A DNA stretch of 64,000 bases from Primorskyibacter aestuariivivens (GTDB lineage: Bacteria > Pseudomonadota > Alphaproteobacteria > Rhodobacterales > Rhodobacteraceae), in the NCBI RefSeq assembly GCF_028023675.1, contig NZ_JAQIOZ010000004.1, positions 248,001 through 312,000 on the forward strand, given 5' to 3'. The translations under genes and the position numbers were made by a program. The notes beneath the pieces were generated by a model. The model searched no databases. It was not told the origin of the DNA and saw nothing but the letters and a program-made list of their open reading frames with translations. Shown here in pieces: positions 42,785 through 51,077 of the stretch; within the stretch, counting starts at the first letter, position 1, and every line of letters begins with the position of its first letter.

Positions 42785-45673
42785 GCCGGGCGTCAGCCGC
42801 TCCCGAAGCAGCGCCAGCGGGTGCGCGCGCAGGGTGAGGCGCATGGAGACGTAATCCTCCACCACCTCTTCGCCCAGCGTCATTTCGGGTAGGTGGGCGG
42901 CGGGTTCATGGATGGCTTCGCCGTCCAGATCGCCCTCAAAGAGTGGCAGTGGCTTGGCGGGCGTGAGCGCCTTGGCTTCCCACAGCGCCTCGCGCCGGGG
43001 CATCAGCGAGGCAAAGACATCCGCCTCGGCCAGCCGGGCCAGCACGTTCGAGCCCAGCCCGGCGCGGCGCCAGACATCCGTCACCCCGCGATAGCCATTG
43101 CCCCGCGCGGCGCAAAGCCAGTTTGCATCCTCTTCCTTGAGCCCCTTGATCTGCCGGAACCCCAGCCGCAGCGCCAGACCGCCCGCGCCATCGGGCTCCA
43201 TCACGTTATCCCAGTAGCTTGCCTGGATGCAGACGGGCAGGACCGTGACCCCATGTTCGCGCGCGTCGCGCACGATCTGGGCCGGGGCGTAGAAGCCCAT
43301 GGGCTGTGAATTGAGCAGCGCGCAGGCGAAGATGCCGGGATGGTGGCATTTGATCCAGGCAGAGGCATAGACCAGCAGCGCGAAACTGGCCGCATGGCTT
43401 TCGGGGAAGCCATAGGCGCCAAACCCCTCGATCTGGGAGAAACAGCGCGCGGCGAAATCTTCGTCATAGCCATTGCGGGCCATGCCGCGCATAAAACGGC
43501 TGCGAAAGTCACTGACATTGCCGTTTTTCTTGAAGGTGGCAAGGGAGCGGCGCAACCGGTCGGCCTCGTCCGGGGTAAAGCCAGCGCCGACAATGGCGAT
43601 CTGCATCGCCTGTTCCTGAAAGAGCGGTACGCCCAGCGTCTTGGCCAGCACCTCGCCCAAGGCATCAGACGGAAAGCTGACCTCCTCCTCGCCATTGCGG
43701 CGGCGGATATAGGGATGGACCATGTCGCCCTGGATCGGGCCGGGGCGGATGATGGCCACCTCAATGACCAGATCATAGAAGCAGCGCGGGCGCATGCGCG
43801 GCAGGAAATTCATCTGCGCGCGTGACTCCACCTGAAAGACGCCGATGCTATCCGCCTTGCAGAGCATGTCATAGACTTTCGGGTCCTCGGGTGGCAGCGT
43901 GGCAAGGCGGTAGTCCTGCCCCACATGGCTCCGCATCAGGTCGAACGCCTTGCGCAGACAGGTCAGCATGCCAAGGCTGAGCACGTCGATCTTCAGGATG
44001 CCGAGGCTGTCGATGTCATCCTTGTCCCAGCAAATGACGGTGCGGTCCTCCATGGTGGCATTTTCAATGGGGGCCAGTTCGTCCAGCCGTCCCTCAGTCA
44101 CGATGAAACCGCCGACATGCTGCGACAGGTGCCGGGGAAAGCCCACGATCTCATAGACCAGCGCCAGCGTCTGTTGCAGGCGGCGATCCTTCGGATCGAG
44201 GCCGATTTCGCGCATGCGCTCGGCCTCGATCCCCTTGGTCGAGAAGAAGCCCCAAAGCTGCGAACTGAGCGCGCCGATCGTGTCCTGTGACAGCCCCATG
44301 GCGGCGCCGACCTCGCGGATGGCGCGTTTGCCGCGGTAATGCACGACCGTGGCGCAGAGCCCGGCGCGGTGGCGGCCATAGCGTTCATAGATATGCTGGA
44401 TCACCTCTTCGCGGCGTTCATGCTCGAAATCCACGTCGATATCGGGCGGCTCGTTGCGCGCCTCGGAGACGAAGCGTTCAAACACCATTGTGCCGATCTC
44501 GGGACTGACCGAGGTGACGCCGAGGCAATAGCAGGTCACGGAATTGGCTGCCGAGCCGCGCCCCTGACAGAGGATGTCATTGCTGCGCGCAAATTGCACG
44601 ATGTCGTGTACGGTGAGGAAATAGGGCTCAAACTTCAGCTTGGATATGAGTTTTAATTCATGTTTCAGAAGATTGTGCACCTTGTCCGGTGCGCCGTCCG
44701 GGTAGCGCCAGCGCAGCCCGGCATAAGCGAGGCGAGAGAGGCGCTGGGTCGGGGTTTCGCCATTTGCGATTTCAGAGGGGTATTCGTAGCGTAACTCGTC
44801 CAGTGAAAAGACGCAGCTTTCCGCAACCTGTTTCGCATGCTCCAGCGCTTGGCCGTGGTCCCGGAACAGCCGCTGCATCTCGGGGGCAGAGCGCAGGCGT
44901 TGTTCATTGTTGGCCTGTGCCTTGGCCCCCAGTTGCTCAACGGTGATGCCGTTACGAATGGCGCTGAGTACATCGGCAAGCTTGCGACGGCGGCCCTCGT
45001 GGAAAAGCGGTGTGGCACTGGCCAAAAGGGGTAGGTTCAGCTTGCGTGCCAGATCGGCAAGATGGCGAAAACGGGCCGGGTCGATGCCGTCGTAATGCGG
45101 GGCCAGGAGCAGCGACATCTGCCCGGCAAAGCGGCGCGTCAGCCGTTCCGCCTCTGGCCGCCATGCGCCCGCGCCGCGTGTCGGGTGTTGCGCCTGTGGC
45201 GGGCCGTGCAGGGCGAGATGCAGACCCTCGCCGCCCATCTCCATCAGGTCAGAAAGATGCAGGGTGCAGGATCCTTTTTCCGCCCGCAGCCGCCCGCGCG
45301 AGAGCAGGCGGCAGAGGATCGCCCAGCCGCGGCGGGTCTGGACCAGCGCGGTGATGTCGGGCGCGTCCGTGAAGCGCAGTTTTGCGGCCGGGATCAGGCG
45401 GGGCGTGGCCGTCAGGAGCGGTGAGGGGGGCGCGGCGACGGGCGCGGGCGGGCCGATCAGGCCATGTTCGGCGTCAAATGCCTGCCGCTCGGCCACGTGC
45501 CGGGCAATCTCGCGCGCCTCGGTATGGGCGCGCACGATGCCCGCGACGGAGTTTTCATCGGCAATGGCGATGGCGGGCAGGCCAAAGATGGCGGCACGGC
45601 GCATGTAATCCTCGGGGTGGGAGGCCCCGGTGAGAAAGGTGAAATTCGAGGTGATCGACAGTTCGGGGAACAT
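42779..45673 (-). CDS. dnaE2: Error-prone DNA polymerase DnaE2, C-terminally short
   Basis: This 964-residue C-family polymerase is used in damage-induced mutagenesis. It has an N-terminal PHP-like domain (FTFLTGASHPEDYMRRAA; AIAIADENSVAGIVRAH), the palm with the catalytic PDIDVDFEHERREEVIQHIY segment, and the DnaE2-type finger and HhH regions (FGAYGFPESHAASFALLVYASAW). It ends with MRLTLRAHPLALLRERLTPGS. In other DnaE2 proteins this point is followed by about 90-130 further residues containing an OB-fold domain, which is absent here; the downstream frames hold only the antisense of the YciI gene. The usual partners imuA and imuB are not adjacent. Confidence 0.9.
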   Translation of the reverse strand: MFPELSITSNFTFLTGASHPEDYMRRAAIFGLPAIAIADENSVAGIVRAHTEAREIARHVAERQAFDAEHGLIGPPAPVAAPPSPLLTATPRLIPAAKLRFTDAPDITALVQTRRGWAILCRLLSRGRLRAEKGSCTLHLSDLMEMGGEGLHLALHGPPQAQHPTRGAGAWRPEAERLTRRFAGQMSLLLAPHYDGIDPARFRHLADLARKLNLPLLASATPLFHEGRRRKLADVLSAIRNGITVEQLGAKAQANNEQRLRSAPEMQRLFRDHGQALEHAKQVAESCVFSLDELRYEYPSEIANGETPTQRLSRLAYAGLRWRYPDGAPDKVHNLLKHELKLISKLKFEPYFLTVHDIVQFARSNDILCQGRGSAANSVTCYCLGVTSVSPEIGTMVFERFVSEARNEPPDIDVDFEHERREEVIQHIYERYGRHRAGLCATVVHYRGKRAIREVGAAMGLSQDTIGALSSQLWGFFSTKGIEAERMREIGLDPKDRRLQQTLALVYEIVGFPRHLSQHVGGFIVTEGRLDELAPIENATMEDRTVICWDKDDIDSLGILKIDVLSLGMLTCLRKAFDLMRSHVGQDYRLATLPPEDPKVYDMLCKADSIGVFQVESRAQMNFLPRMRPRCFYDLVIEVAIIRPGPIQGDMVHPYIRRRNGEEEVSFPSDALGEVLAKTLGVPLFQEQAMQIAIVGAGFTPDEADRLRRSLATFKKNGNVSDFRSRFMRGMARNGYDEDFAARCFSQIEGFGAYGFPESHAASFALLVYASAWIKCHHPGIFACALLNSQPMGFYAPAQIVRDAREHGVTVLPVCIQASYWDNVMEPDGAGGLALRLGFRQIKGLKEEDANWLCAARGNGYRGVTDVWRRAGLGSNVLARLAEADVFASLMPRREALWEAKALTPAKPLPLFEGDLDGEAIHEPAAHLPEMTLGEEVVEDYVSMRLTLRAHPLALLRERLTPGS

Positions 45674-45701
45674 GGGCGACTCGGGCAGGGGGTATTAGTA
45701 T

Positions 45702-45716
45702 ATTCACGTTTTGTTC
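45702..45716 (-). promoter_or_regulatory. Candidate LexA (SOS) box of dnaE2
   Basis: On the minus strand the sequence GAAC-AAAACGT-GAAT lies 29-43 bp upstream of the dnaE2 ATG. It differs by one base from the alphaproteobacterial LexA site GAAC-N7-GAAC. A TATACT hexamer begins directly after it. SOS control of dnaE2 is well established in relatives, so the site is plausible. Confidence 0.55.
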
Positions 45717-45737
45717 TTTTTGGGAGTCGCGTTAAAT

Positions 45738-45795
45738 TTTGGGGGCTCTGCCCCCGGCCTTCGGCCTCCCCCGAGGTATTTTCAAACAGAAGAAG
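45738..45795. repeat. GC-rich double-hairpin intergenic repeat
   Basis: GGGGGCTCTGCCCCC and GGCCTTCGGCC form consecutive hairpins, followed by TCCCCCGAGGTATTTTCAAA and an A/G-rich tail. I recognise this from memory as a frequent intergenic sequence type in Rhodobacterales. It lies after the stop of the TPP-enzyme gene and before the dnaE2 promoter, so it probably insulates the two. Confidence 0.6.
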
Positions 45796-45813
45796 ACTGG
45801 ATCGGGACAAGCA

Positions 45814-47445
45814 TCAGAGGTCTTGTGTCACCAGTTTTGTGGACAGCGCGCGCGGGTCGATCTGCAGTTCGATCAGGGCTGGCGTGTTGGCGGCCAGAGC
45901 CTGCGCCATTGTGTCCGGGAACTGCGCGTCTTCGGTCACGGTGAGGCCCAGCGCGCCATAGCTGCGGGCCAGCGCGGCGAAATCCGGGTTCTTCAGCCGG
46001 GTGGCAGAGACCCGGCCGGGGTATTTCGACTGTTGGTGCATGCGGATCGTGCCGTACATGCCATTATTGACCACCAGCACCACGATATTGGCGCCGTATT
46101 CGCAGGCGGTGCCAAATTCCTGGCTGGTCATCTGGAAACAGCCGTCGCCTGCAAAGCAGATCACCTTGCGGTCGGGATGTTCCAGCCCGGCGGCGATGGC
46201 GGCGGGCAGCCCATAGCCCATGGAGCCGGAGGTGGGGCCAAGCTGGGTGCGGAAGCGGCGAAAGCGGTAATAGCGGTGCGGCCAGCCGCAGTAATTCCCC
46301 GCGCCGTTGGTGAGGATCGCATCCTCGGGCAGCGTGTCGCGCAGATGGGCCATGACCTGTTCCATATGCAGCGCGCCGGGGGTTTCCTCGGGCTCCTGCC
46401 AGGCGTCATAGGCGGCCCGGGCGGTTCGGATCGCGGCGCTGCAGTCGGGGCCGGGCTTTGCGGTCTCGGCCAGTTGCTGCACGACCTGACCGGCCTGCGC
46501 GGCGACGGCAAGGGTCGGGTAATAGACGCGGCCCGGCTCAGAGGGGTCGGGATGCACATGGATGAGCTTTTGCGCCGGCTTGGGCGGGGTCAAGAGGGTG
46601 TAGCCGCTTGTCGTCATCTCGCCCAGACGCGCGCCGAGGCAGAGGATCAGGTCTGCATTGCGGACCTGATCGGCCAGCGCCGGGTTGGGTGCGATACCGA
46701 GATCGCCGATATAGTTGGGATGTCTGTTGTCGACATAGTCCTGACAGCGCAGGGTCGTGGCGACGGGGAGTTGGGCGGTCTCGGCGAAGCTCTGCAGCGC
46801 CTTGCGGGCGTCCTCGGACCAGAGCGGTCCGCCGGCGAGGACGAGCGGGCGCTCGGCCTTGTCCAGCATGTCAAGAATGGCCTGAATGTCGCTGTCTGCG
46901 GCGCGGCCCGAGGGCGGGTTCACCGCGGGCACAACGGGCACATCGGCGCTGGCGGAGAGCACATCCTCGGGCAGGGCCAAAACCACTGGGCCGGGGCGAC
47001 CGGAGAGCGCGACGTGATAGGCCTGTGAGACATATTCCGGGATGCGGTCCACCCGGTCGATCTCGGCCACCCATTTGGCCAGTGGGGCGAACATGGCGCG
47101 GTAATCTACTTCCTGAAACGCCTCGCGGTCGCGCTGGTCGCTGGCCACCTGACCGACGAAGAGGATCATCGGCGTGCTGTCCTGAAAGGCCACATGCACC
47201 CCGGATGACGCATTGGTGGCACCGGGACCGCGCGTGACCATGGCGATGCCGGGGGTGCCGGTGAGCTTGCCATGGGCCTCGGCCATCATCGCCGCGCCGC
47301 CCTCTTGCTTGGCGACAACGGTGCCGATGCCGCTCTCAAAGAGCCCGTCCAGCGCCGCGAGGTAGCTTTCGCCGGGAACACAGAAGACGCGGGTCGCGCC
47401 CTGGGCCTTGAGGGCGTCAACGAGGATCTGGCCACCATGGGGCAT
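45814..47445 (-). CDS. Thiamine pyrophosphate enzyme (acetolactate synthase-like)
   Basis: This 543-residue TPP-dependent protein has the three domains of the acetolactate synthase/benzoylformate decarboxylase family. The N-terminal Pyr domain has catalytic Glu in VFCVPGESYLAALDG and GPGATNASSGVHVAFQDSTP, and the C-terminal PP domain has the GDGCFQMTSQEFGTACEYG...NNGMYG TPP/Mg motif. No regulatory subunit (ilvH) is adjacent, so it is probably a catabolic or specialised enzyme rather than the biosynthetic AHAS. It is 38 bp downstream of the class V aminotransferase gene, with a repeat unit between. Confidence 0.87.
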   Translation of the reverse strand: MPHGGQILVDALKAQGATRVFCVPGESYLAALDGLFESGIGTVVAKQEGGAAMMAEAHGKLTGTPGIAMVTRGPGATNASSGVHVAFQDSTPMILFVGQVASDQRDREAFQEVDYRAMFAPLAKWVAEIDRVDRIPEYVSQAYHVALSGRPGPVVLALPEDVLSASADVPVVPAVNPPSGRAADSDIQAILDMLDKAERPLVLAGGPLWSEDARKALQSFAETAQLPVATTLRCQDYVDNRHPNYIGDLGIAPNPALADQVRNADLILCLGARLGEMTTSGYTLLTPPKPAQKLIHVHPDPSEPGRVYYPTLAVAAQAGQVVQQLAETAKPGPDCSAAIRTARAAYDAWQEPEETPGALHMEQVMAHLRDTLPEDAILTNGAGNYCGWPHRYYRFRRFRTQLGPTSGSMGYGLPAAIAAGLEHPDRKVICFAGDGCFQMTSQEFGTACEYGANIVVLVVNNGMYGTIRMHQQSKYPGRVSATRLKNPDFAALARSYGALGLTVTEDAQFPDTMAQALAANTPALIELQIDPRALSTKLVTQDL

Positions 47446-47462
47446 GGGTATTCTCCTTGGGG

Positions 47463-47488
47463 CGGTGGGCAGGATTGCCCACCCTACG
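47463..47488. repeat. GTGGGCA/TGCCCAC hairpin unit, third copy
   Basis: The unit CGGTGGGCAGGATTGCCCACC and following CTACG match the right-hand unit of the inverted repeat at 17650-17675 except at two or three loop positions. It lies between the class V aminotransferase gene and the TPP-enzyme gene and overlaps the stop region of the former. Confidence 0.8.
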
Positions 47489-48728
47489 AGGTAAGTTCCT
47501 TTATCGCGGCGAGGAAGGCCGCGACTTCGGATGGGGAATTATAGTGGCACATCGACACGCGGATGCAGGAGGGCTGCCCCAGCGGGTCGAGGATATTGCG
47601 GGAATAGTGATCCGCCTTGCGGGTATGGGTGCGGATGCCCTGGGCGTTGAGATGGGCCACGACCTCTTCCGAAGGCGTGCCGTCGAGCCAGAAGCTGACC
47701 AGCCCCTCGCGCGCGGGGTTGTCCACGCCGCCGACGATATGGATGCCGGGCAGTTCGGCAAGACCCGCGAGATTGCCGGTGCCGTGCAGCATGGCCTTTG
47801 TGAGGGAATGCTCATGTTCATGGATGGCCTGCCCTGCCGCGATAATCCGGGCGCGGCGGTCGGATGCGTCCGAGACCGCGCTGCCCAGCCAGTCGAGATA
47901 ACCCACCACGTCGGAAAACGTCGCATAGGCCCCGGTGTCACGGGTGCCGAATTCCCAGTTTTCCAGAGGTCCGTCGATCAGCCCCTCAAACCGCAACTTG
48001 CTGGCCCGGTCCGAGACCCAGGCGATGCCGTAGCCGTGGCGGGAGAACACCTTGTAAGGCGAGATCACGTAGCCGTCGATATCGTAGCTGTCGATGTCAA
48101 TCAGCCCGTGCGACGCATGCTGGATACCATCGACAAAGATGAACGCATCGGGGGCCTTGGCGCGGATGGCAGAGGCGATGCCCGCCACGTCGATCCCCAT
48201 GCCGGTCACGGGCGAGGTGTGCAGGATCGTGGCAACGCGTGTGTCATCGGTGACATGGGCGGCGTAGGCGTCTGGCGTGACCAGCCCGGTCGCGTCGTCA
48301 TGCGGGACGGAGATGTAATCCTTGCCCGCCACATGCGCCCATTTCCGCGCGGCAGAGCGCGAGGCGGGGTGTTCGACGGAGGAGCCGAACACTGCGCCTC
48401 CGGGCGTGCCAAGGATCATGGCGCGGAGCAGGCGGAAGGTCAGTTCCGTGCCGCTTTCACCTACAAAGAATTGCCCAGACGACGCGCCGAAGAAATCACG
48501 CATATCCGCTTTGGACGTTGCGATGATCTCCATCAATGCGTGGGCCGCCGGGTTGTCGCGGCCCTGATTGTCGGGGATGGCGGCGAATTTGGTTGAGGTT
48601 TCAACCACGGAATTCAGCGTCAGTGCGCCGCCCGCGTTTTCAAAGAACACGCGCGGCCCCTGAAACGGGCAGGCATCGACATGGGCAAAGCGGGACCGGA
48701 TATCGGCAAGCAAAGTGTCAGAGAACAT
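47484..48728 (-). CDS. Class V PLP aminotransferase (cysteine desulfurase-like)
   Basis: This 414-residue PLP enzyme has the fold-type I class V pattern: FENAGGALTLNSVVE near the N-terminus, VGESGTELTFRLLRAM, IFVDGIQHASHGLIDI with the PLP-contacting Asp, and the cofactor-binding Lys in SPYKVFSRHGYGIAWVS. The family covers cysteine desulfurases, selenocysteine lyases and isopenicillin N epimerase-like enzymes, so the reaction is uncertain; no sufE or iscU neighbours are present. It follows pxpA after 6 bp and probably shares its transcript. Its stop codon lies in a repeat unit. Confidence 0.85.
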   Translation of the reverse strand: MFSDTLLADIRSRFAHVDACPFQGPRVFFENAGGALTLNSVVETSTKFAAIPDNQGRDNPAAHALMEIIATSKADMRDFFGASSGQFFVGESGTELTFRLLRAMILGTPGGAVFGSSVEHPASRSAARKWAHVAGKDYISVPHDDATGLVTPDAYAAHVTDDTRVATILHTSPVTGMGIDVAGIASAIRAKAPDAFIFVDGIQHASHGLIDIDSYDIDGYVISPYKVFSRHGYGIAWVSDRASKLRFEGLIDGPLENWEFGTRDTGAYATFSDVVGYLDWLGSAVSDASDRRARIIAAGQAIHEHEHSLTKAMLHGTGNLAGLAELPGIHIVGGVDNPAREGLVSFWLDGTPSEEVVAHLNAQGIRTHTRKADHYSRNILDPLGQPSCIRVSMCHYNSPSEVAAFLAAIKELTS

Positions 48729-48734
48729 GGGGAC

Positions 48735-49496
48735 TCAGTCAAATTGGCGGACGGATACACCGTCGGCCTCCAAAGATGTGCGGACAGATGCGGCCAGATC
48801 GACCGCTTCGGGGGTGTCTCCGTGCAAACAGATCGTGTCGATCCGCGCCGGGATGCGCTTGCCGCTTTGCGTGATGATCGCGCCTTCGCGCACCATCTCG
48901 GCGATGCGTGGGCCTGCCATTGTTGCGTCATGGATCACCGCGCCGGGCAGGGCGCGATCCACCAGCGTGGCGTCGTCATTATAGGCGCGGTCGGCGAAGA
49001 TCTCGCCCACCCATGGCGCGCCCAGTTCCCTGACCGCTTCTTGCTGGGCTGTTTCCACCAGCACCATGATGCGCAGCTCGGGGGCGATGGCCCGCGCCGC
49101 GCGGTAACAAATTAGCGCCATTTCCTTGTTCTCGGAACACATGTTGGACAGTGCGCCATGCAGTTTGAAATGGCGGATTTCACCGCCAGCGGCGCGGGCC
49201 ATCGCCTGGGACGCGCCAAGCTGATAGGTCAGCATGTTGGTCAGCTCGGCGGCGCTCATGTTGAGCCGCCGCCGCCCAAAGCCGCGCAGATCGTCAAAAC
49301 CGGGGTGACAGCCAAGGCCCACGCCATTTTTCAGCGCCAGTGCCATCGTGTGCGCCATCACATCCGGGTCACCCGCGTGGAAGCCGCAGGCAATATTGGC
49401 GGAGGTGATAGTATTCAAAAGTTCGGCGTCATGGCCCATGACCCAGGGGCCAAAGCTTTCGCCCATATCGGCATTCAGATCGACGCGCGTGGCCAT
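48735..49496 (-). CDS. pxpA: 5-Oxoprolinase subunit A (LamB/YcsF family)
   Basis: This 253-residue protein begins VDLNADMGESFGPWVMGHD and contains ANIACGFHAGDPDVM and GCHPGFDDLRGFGRRRL, the family signatures of PxpA. PxpA works with PxpB and PxpC to open 5-oxoproline to glutamate using ATP. PxpB/PxpC genes are not in the window, so the complex must be completed from elsewhere or the protein acts in another context. It heads the pxpA-class V-TPP enzyme row. Upstream lie 61 bp of noncoding sequence and the palindromic repeat copy 2. Confidence 0.9.
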   Translation of the reverse strand: MATRVDLNADMGESFGPWVMGHDAELLNTITSANIACGFHAGDPDVMAHTMALALKNGVGLGCHPGFDDLRGFGRRRLNMSAAELTNMLTYQLGASQAMARAAGGEIRHFKLHGALSNMCSENKEMALICYRAARAIAPELRIMVLVETAQQEAVRELGAPWVGEIFADRAYNDDATLVDRALPGAVIHDATMAGPRIAEMVREGAIITQSGKRIPARIDTICLHGDTPEAVDLAASVRTSLEADGVSVRQFD

Positions 49497-49557
49497 GACA
49501 TCCCCCAGGTTGCGTGGCGCAGGATGGCTGGGAAGACGGGCAGGTTCAAGAGGGGCT

Positions 49558-49661
49558 TAGAGCGTTTCCAGTTTAGCTTGAATCGCCAATACCCTGCCAC
49601 CCCTTCGGCGCTCTCGGGACATTGGCGATGCCTTGTTTCAACGAAAACTGGAAACGCTTTA
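49558..49661. repeat. Palindromic repeat, copy 2 (MITE-like)
   Basis: This 104-bp copy has terminal inverted repeats AGCGTTTCCAGTTT and AAAACTGGAAACGCT, the inner CGCCAAT/ATTGGCG pair and TA at both ends. It matches copy 1 at 22970-23072 with about 94% identity by eye. The right end supplies the TAA stop of the 41-residue gene on the minus strand. It separates pxpA from the formate dehydrogenase locus. Confidence 0.9.
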
Positions 49662-49784
49662 TTCCAGCCGAACGGCATCGCCAGACTGGCGTTCCGCCGC
49701 CGAGAATCCGGCGTAGTCGAGCCCGTAATCGGCCGCGACAGAGATGACGGCGATCATGACAAAGGCGGTAAGCATGGCTTTCAT
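49659..49784 (-). CDS. 41-residue membrane or secreted small protein
   Basis: The frame encodes a basic start (MKAML), a hydrophobic segment (TAFVMIAVISVAA) and a short polar tail (DYGLDYAGFSAAERQSGD...VRLE), ending in TAA. The ATG overlaps the TGA stop of the WD40-cytochrome c gene (ATGA), so translational coupling is expected. The hydrophobic part could be a signal peptide, with a mature piece of about 22 residues, or a single-span anchor. The family is not recognised. Because the stop codon lies at the edge of a mobile-looking repeat, the original C-terminus could have been different. Small subunits of respiratory complexes have this appearance; that role is a guess. Confidence 0.6.
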   Translation of the reverse strand: MKAMLTAFVMIAVISVAADYGLDYAGFSAAERQSGDAVRLE

Positions 49785-51076
49785 TGGGTGTCCTCATCGG
49801 GTTGTGTCGCCGTCTTGAGATAGGCGATCAGGTCAGCACGGTCATCTGCCCCGGTGATCCGCTGCATCGGCATCTTGGTGCCGGGAATGTAGTGGTCGGG
49901 GCCCTCGTCGAACAGGGCGTTCACCGTGTCTTCGGTCCAGATGATGTCAGAAGCGGTGAGCGTTTCGGAATATTTGTAATCCTCGACGGTGCCTGCACGG
50001 CGACCGAAAAGGTTGTACAGCGTCGGTCCGGCACGGCGCGCGCTTGATGGGGCCAGTGTGTGGCAGACGGCGCATTTGCGCTGGAACTGGCGTTGGCCAT
50101 TGGGAACGGTGTCCGGATCCACGAGGTAGGCGGGTTCCTCGGGCGTCATCTGTCCGTGTTCGGTCAGGGTCTCCAGCGGCCACGAGTACATGATCGGATC
50201 AAGCCCGCCGGCATGGATGTTCTGGCCATTGGTGGACCAGGCCAGTGCCCAGACCGGGCCATGCGCCGTGGCCTTGAAATCGCGGGTGATGCGCCACTGG
50301 CCCGTGTCGATCACCATGATATAACCTTCGCCATCCCCCACGGCGAGATGACTGCCATCCGGTGATAGCGCCATGGCAAGGATCGGGCGGCGACCCAGCG
50401 TGTAGTCACGGATTTCCTCATCTGTCTTCAGGTCGATGATCCGTGTCTGCCCATCTGTCGCGCCATAAGCGAGCCAGCCCTGTTCGGCATTCAGGACCAT
50501 CTTGTTGATCCCGAAGCCGTGGCGCAGGACCAGTCGTTTTTCCTCACCGGTTTCAGGATCCCAGAGCAGAATGTTGCCATCGGTCGAGGCGGAATACAAA
50601 AGCCCATCGGGGCGATAGGCGACCGCATTCACGCCTTGGGTGTGACCCCGCATGAAACGCGGCGCACCTCCTGCAAGCGGCCAAATCCCTACGGTTCCGT
50701 CCCAGCTTGCCGAGGCGAGCGTCTGGCCGTCCGGGGACAGGGCAAGCCCGAACACCTTGGCTGTATGGCCCGTGAGCCGGGTCGGCCTGTCACCGTCCCA
50801 GATCAGGATGTCATTATCATCCCCGCCCGAGGCGACACGCCCGTCCGGCAGGGGCAGCACGGTATTGACCGCCGCGCGGTGACCGTCACGCCAATCGGGT
50901 GTGATCCCGTCCCAGACTCCCACGGCATTGTCGAAGCTGGCTGTGGTGATCTGGCCGGAGGGGGCCACAGCGATATCCATGATCGGACCGCCATGGCCCT
51001 TGAGCGTAAAGAAATCCTGTGCGGCAAGCGGTGTTGCCGCGACAGTTGCCGCAAGGATCAGGGCCGCCCCACGCAT
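49781..51076 (-). CDS. WD40 beta-propeller fused to a class I cytochrome c
   Basis: This 431-residue periplasmic protein has a signal peptide (residues 1-19, ending PLAA) and about six or seven WD40-type blades (residues 22-300) with recurring GH...DGQTLASASWDGTVGIW patterns. A C-terminal cytochrome c domain has heme motif CAVCH at 335-339 and a likely Met ligand at 402 or 404 (GTKMPMQ). It starts 1 bp after the formate dehydrogenase gamma subunit stop codon and overlaps the small protein after it. By position it probably accepts electrons from, or is docked to, the formate dehydrogenase; this is inference. Confidence 0.87.
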   Translation of the reverse strand: MRGAALILAATVAATPLAAQDFFTLKGHGGPIMDIAVAPSGQITTASFDNAVGVWDGITPDWRDGHRAAVNTVLPLPDGRVASGGDDNDILIWDGDRPTRLTGHTAKVFGLALSPDGQTLASASWDGTVGIWPLAGGAPRFMRGHTQGVNAVAYRPDGLLYSASTDGNILLWDPETGEEKRLVLRHGFGINKMVLNAEQGWLAYGATDGQTRIIDLKTDEEIRDYTLGRRPILAMALSPDGSHLAVGDGEGYIMVIDTGQWRITRDFKATAHGPVWALAWSTNGQNIHAGGLDPIMYSWPLETLTEHGQMTPEEPAYLVDPDTVPNGQRQFQRKCAVCHTLAPSSARRAGPTLYNLFGRRAGTVEDYKYSETLTASDIIWTEDTVNALFDEGPDHYIPGTKMPMQRITGADDRADLIAYLKTATQPDEDTQ

Positions 51077-51077
51077 G

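Noticed and set aside
22985-49797. Two predicted proteins sharing a C-terminal QGIANVPRAPKA-type peptide (frames at 22985-23620 and 49573-49797)
   Set aside because: The shared peptide comes from translating the palindromic repeat; the upstream parts are out-of-frame readings of the GNAT gene and of the small-protein region. The similarity shows the DNA repeat, not a protein family.
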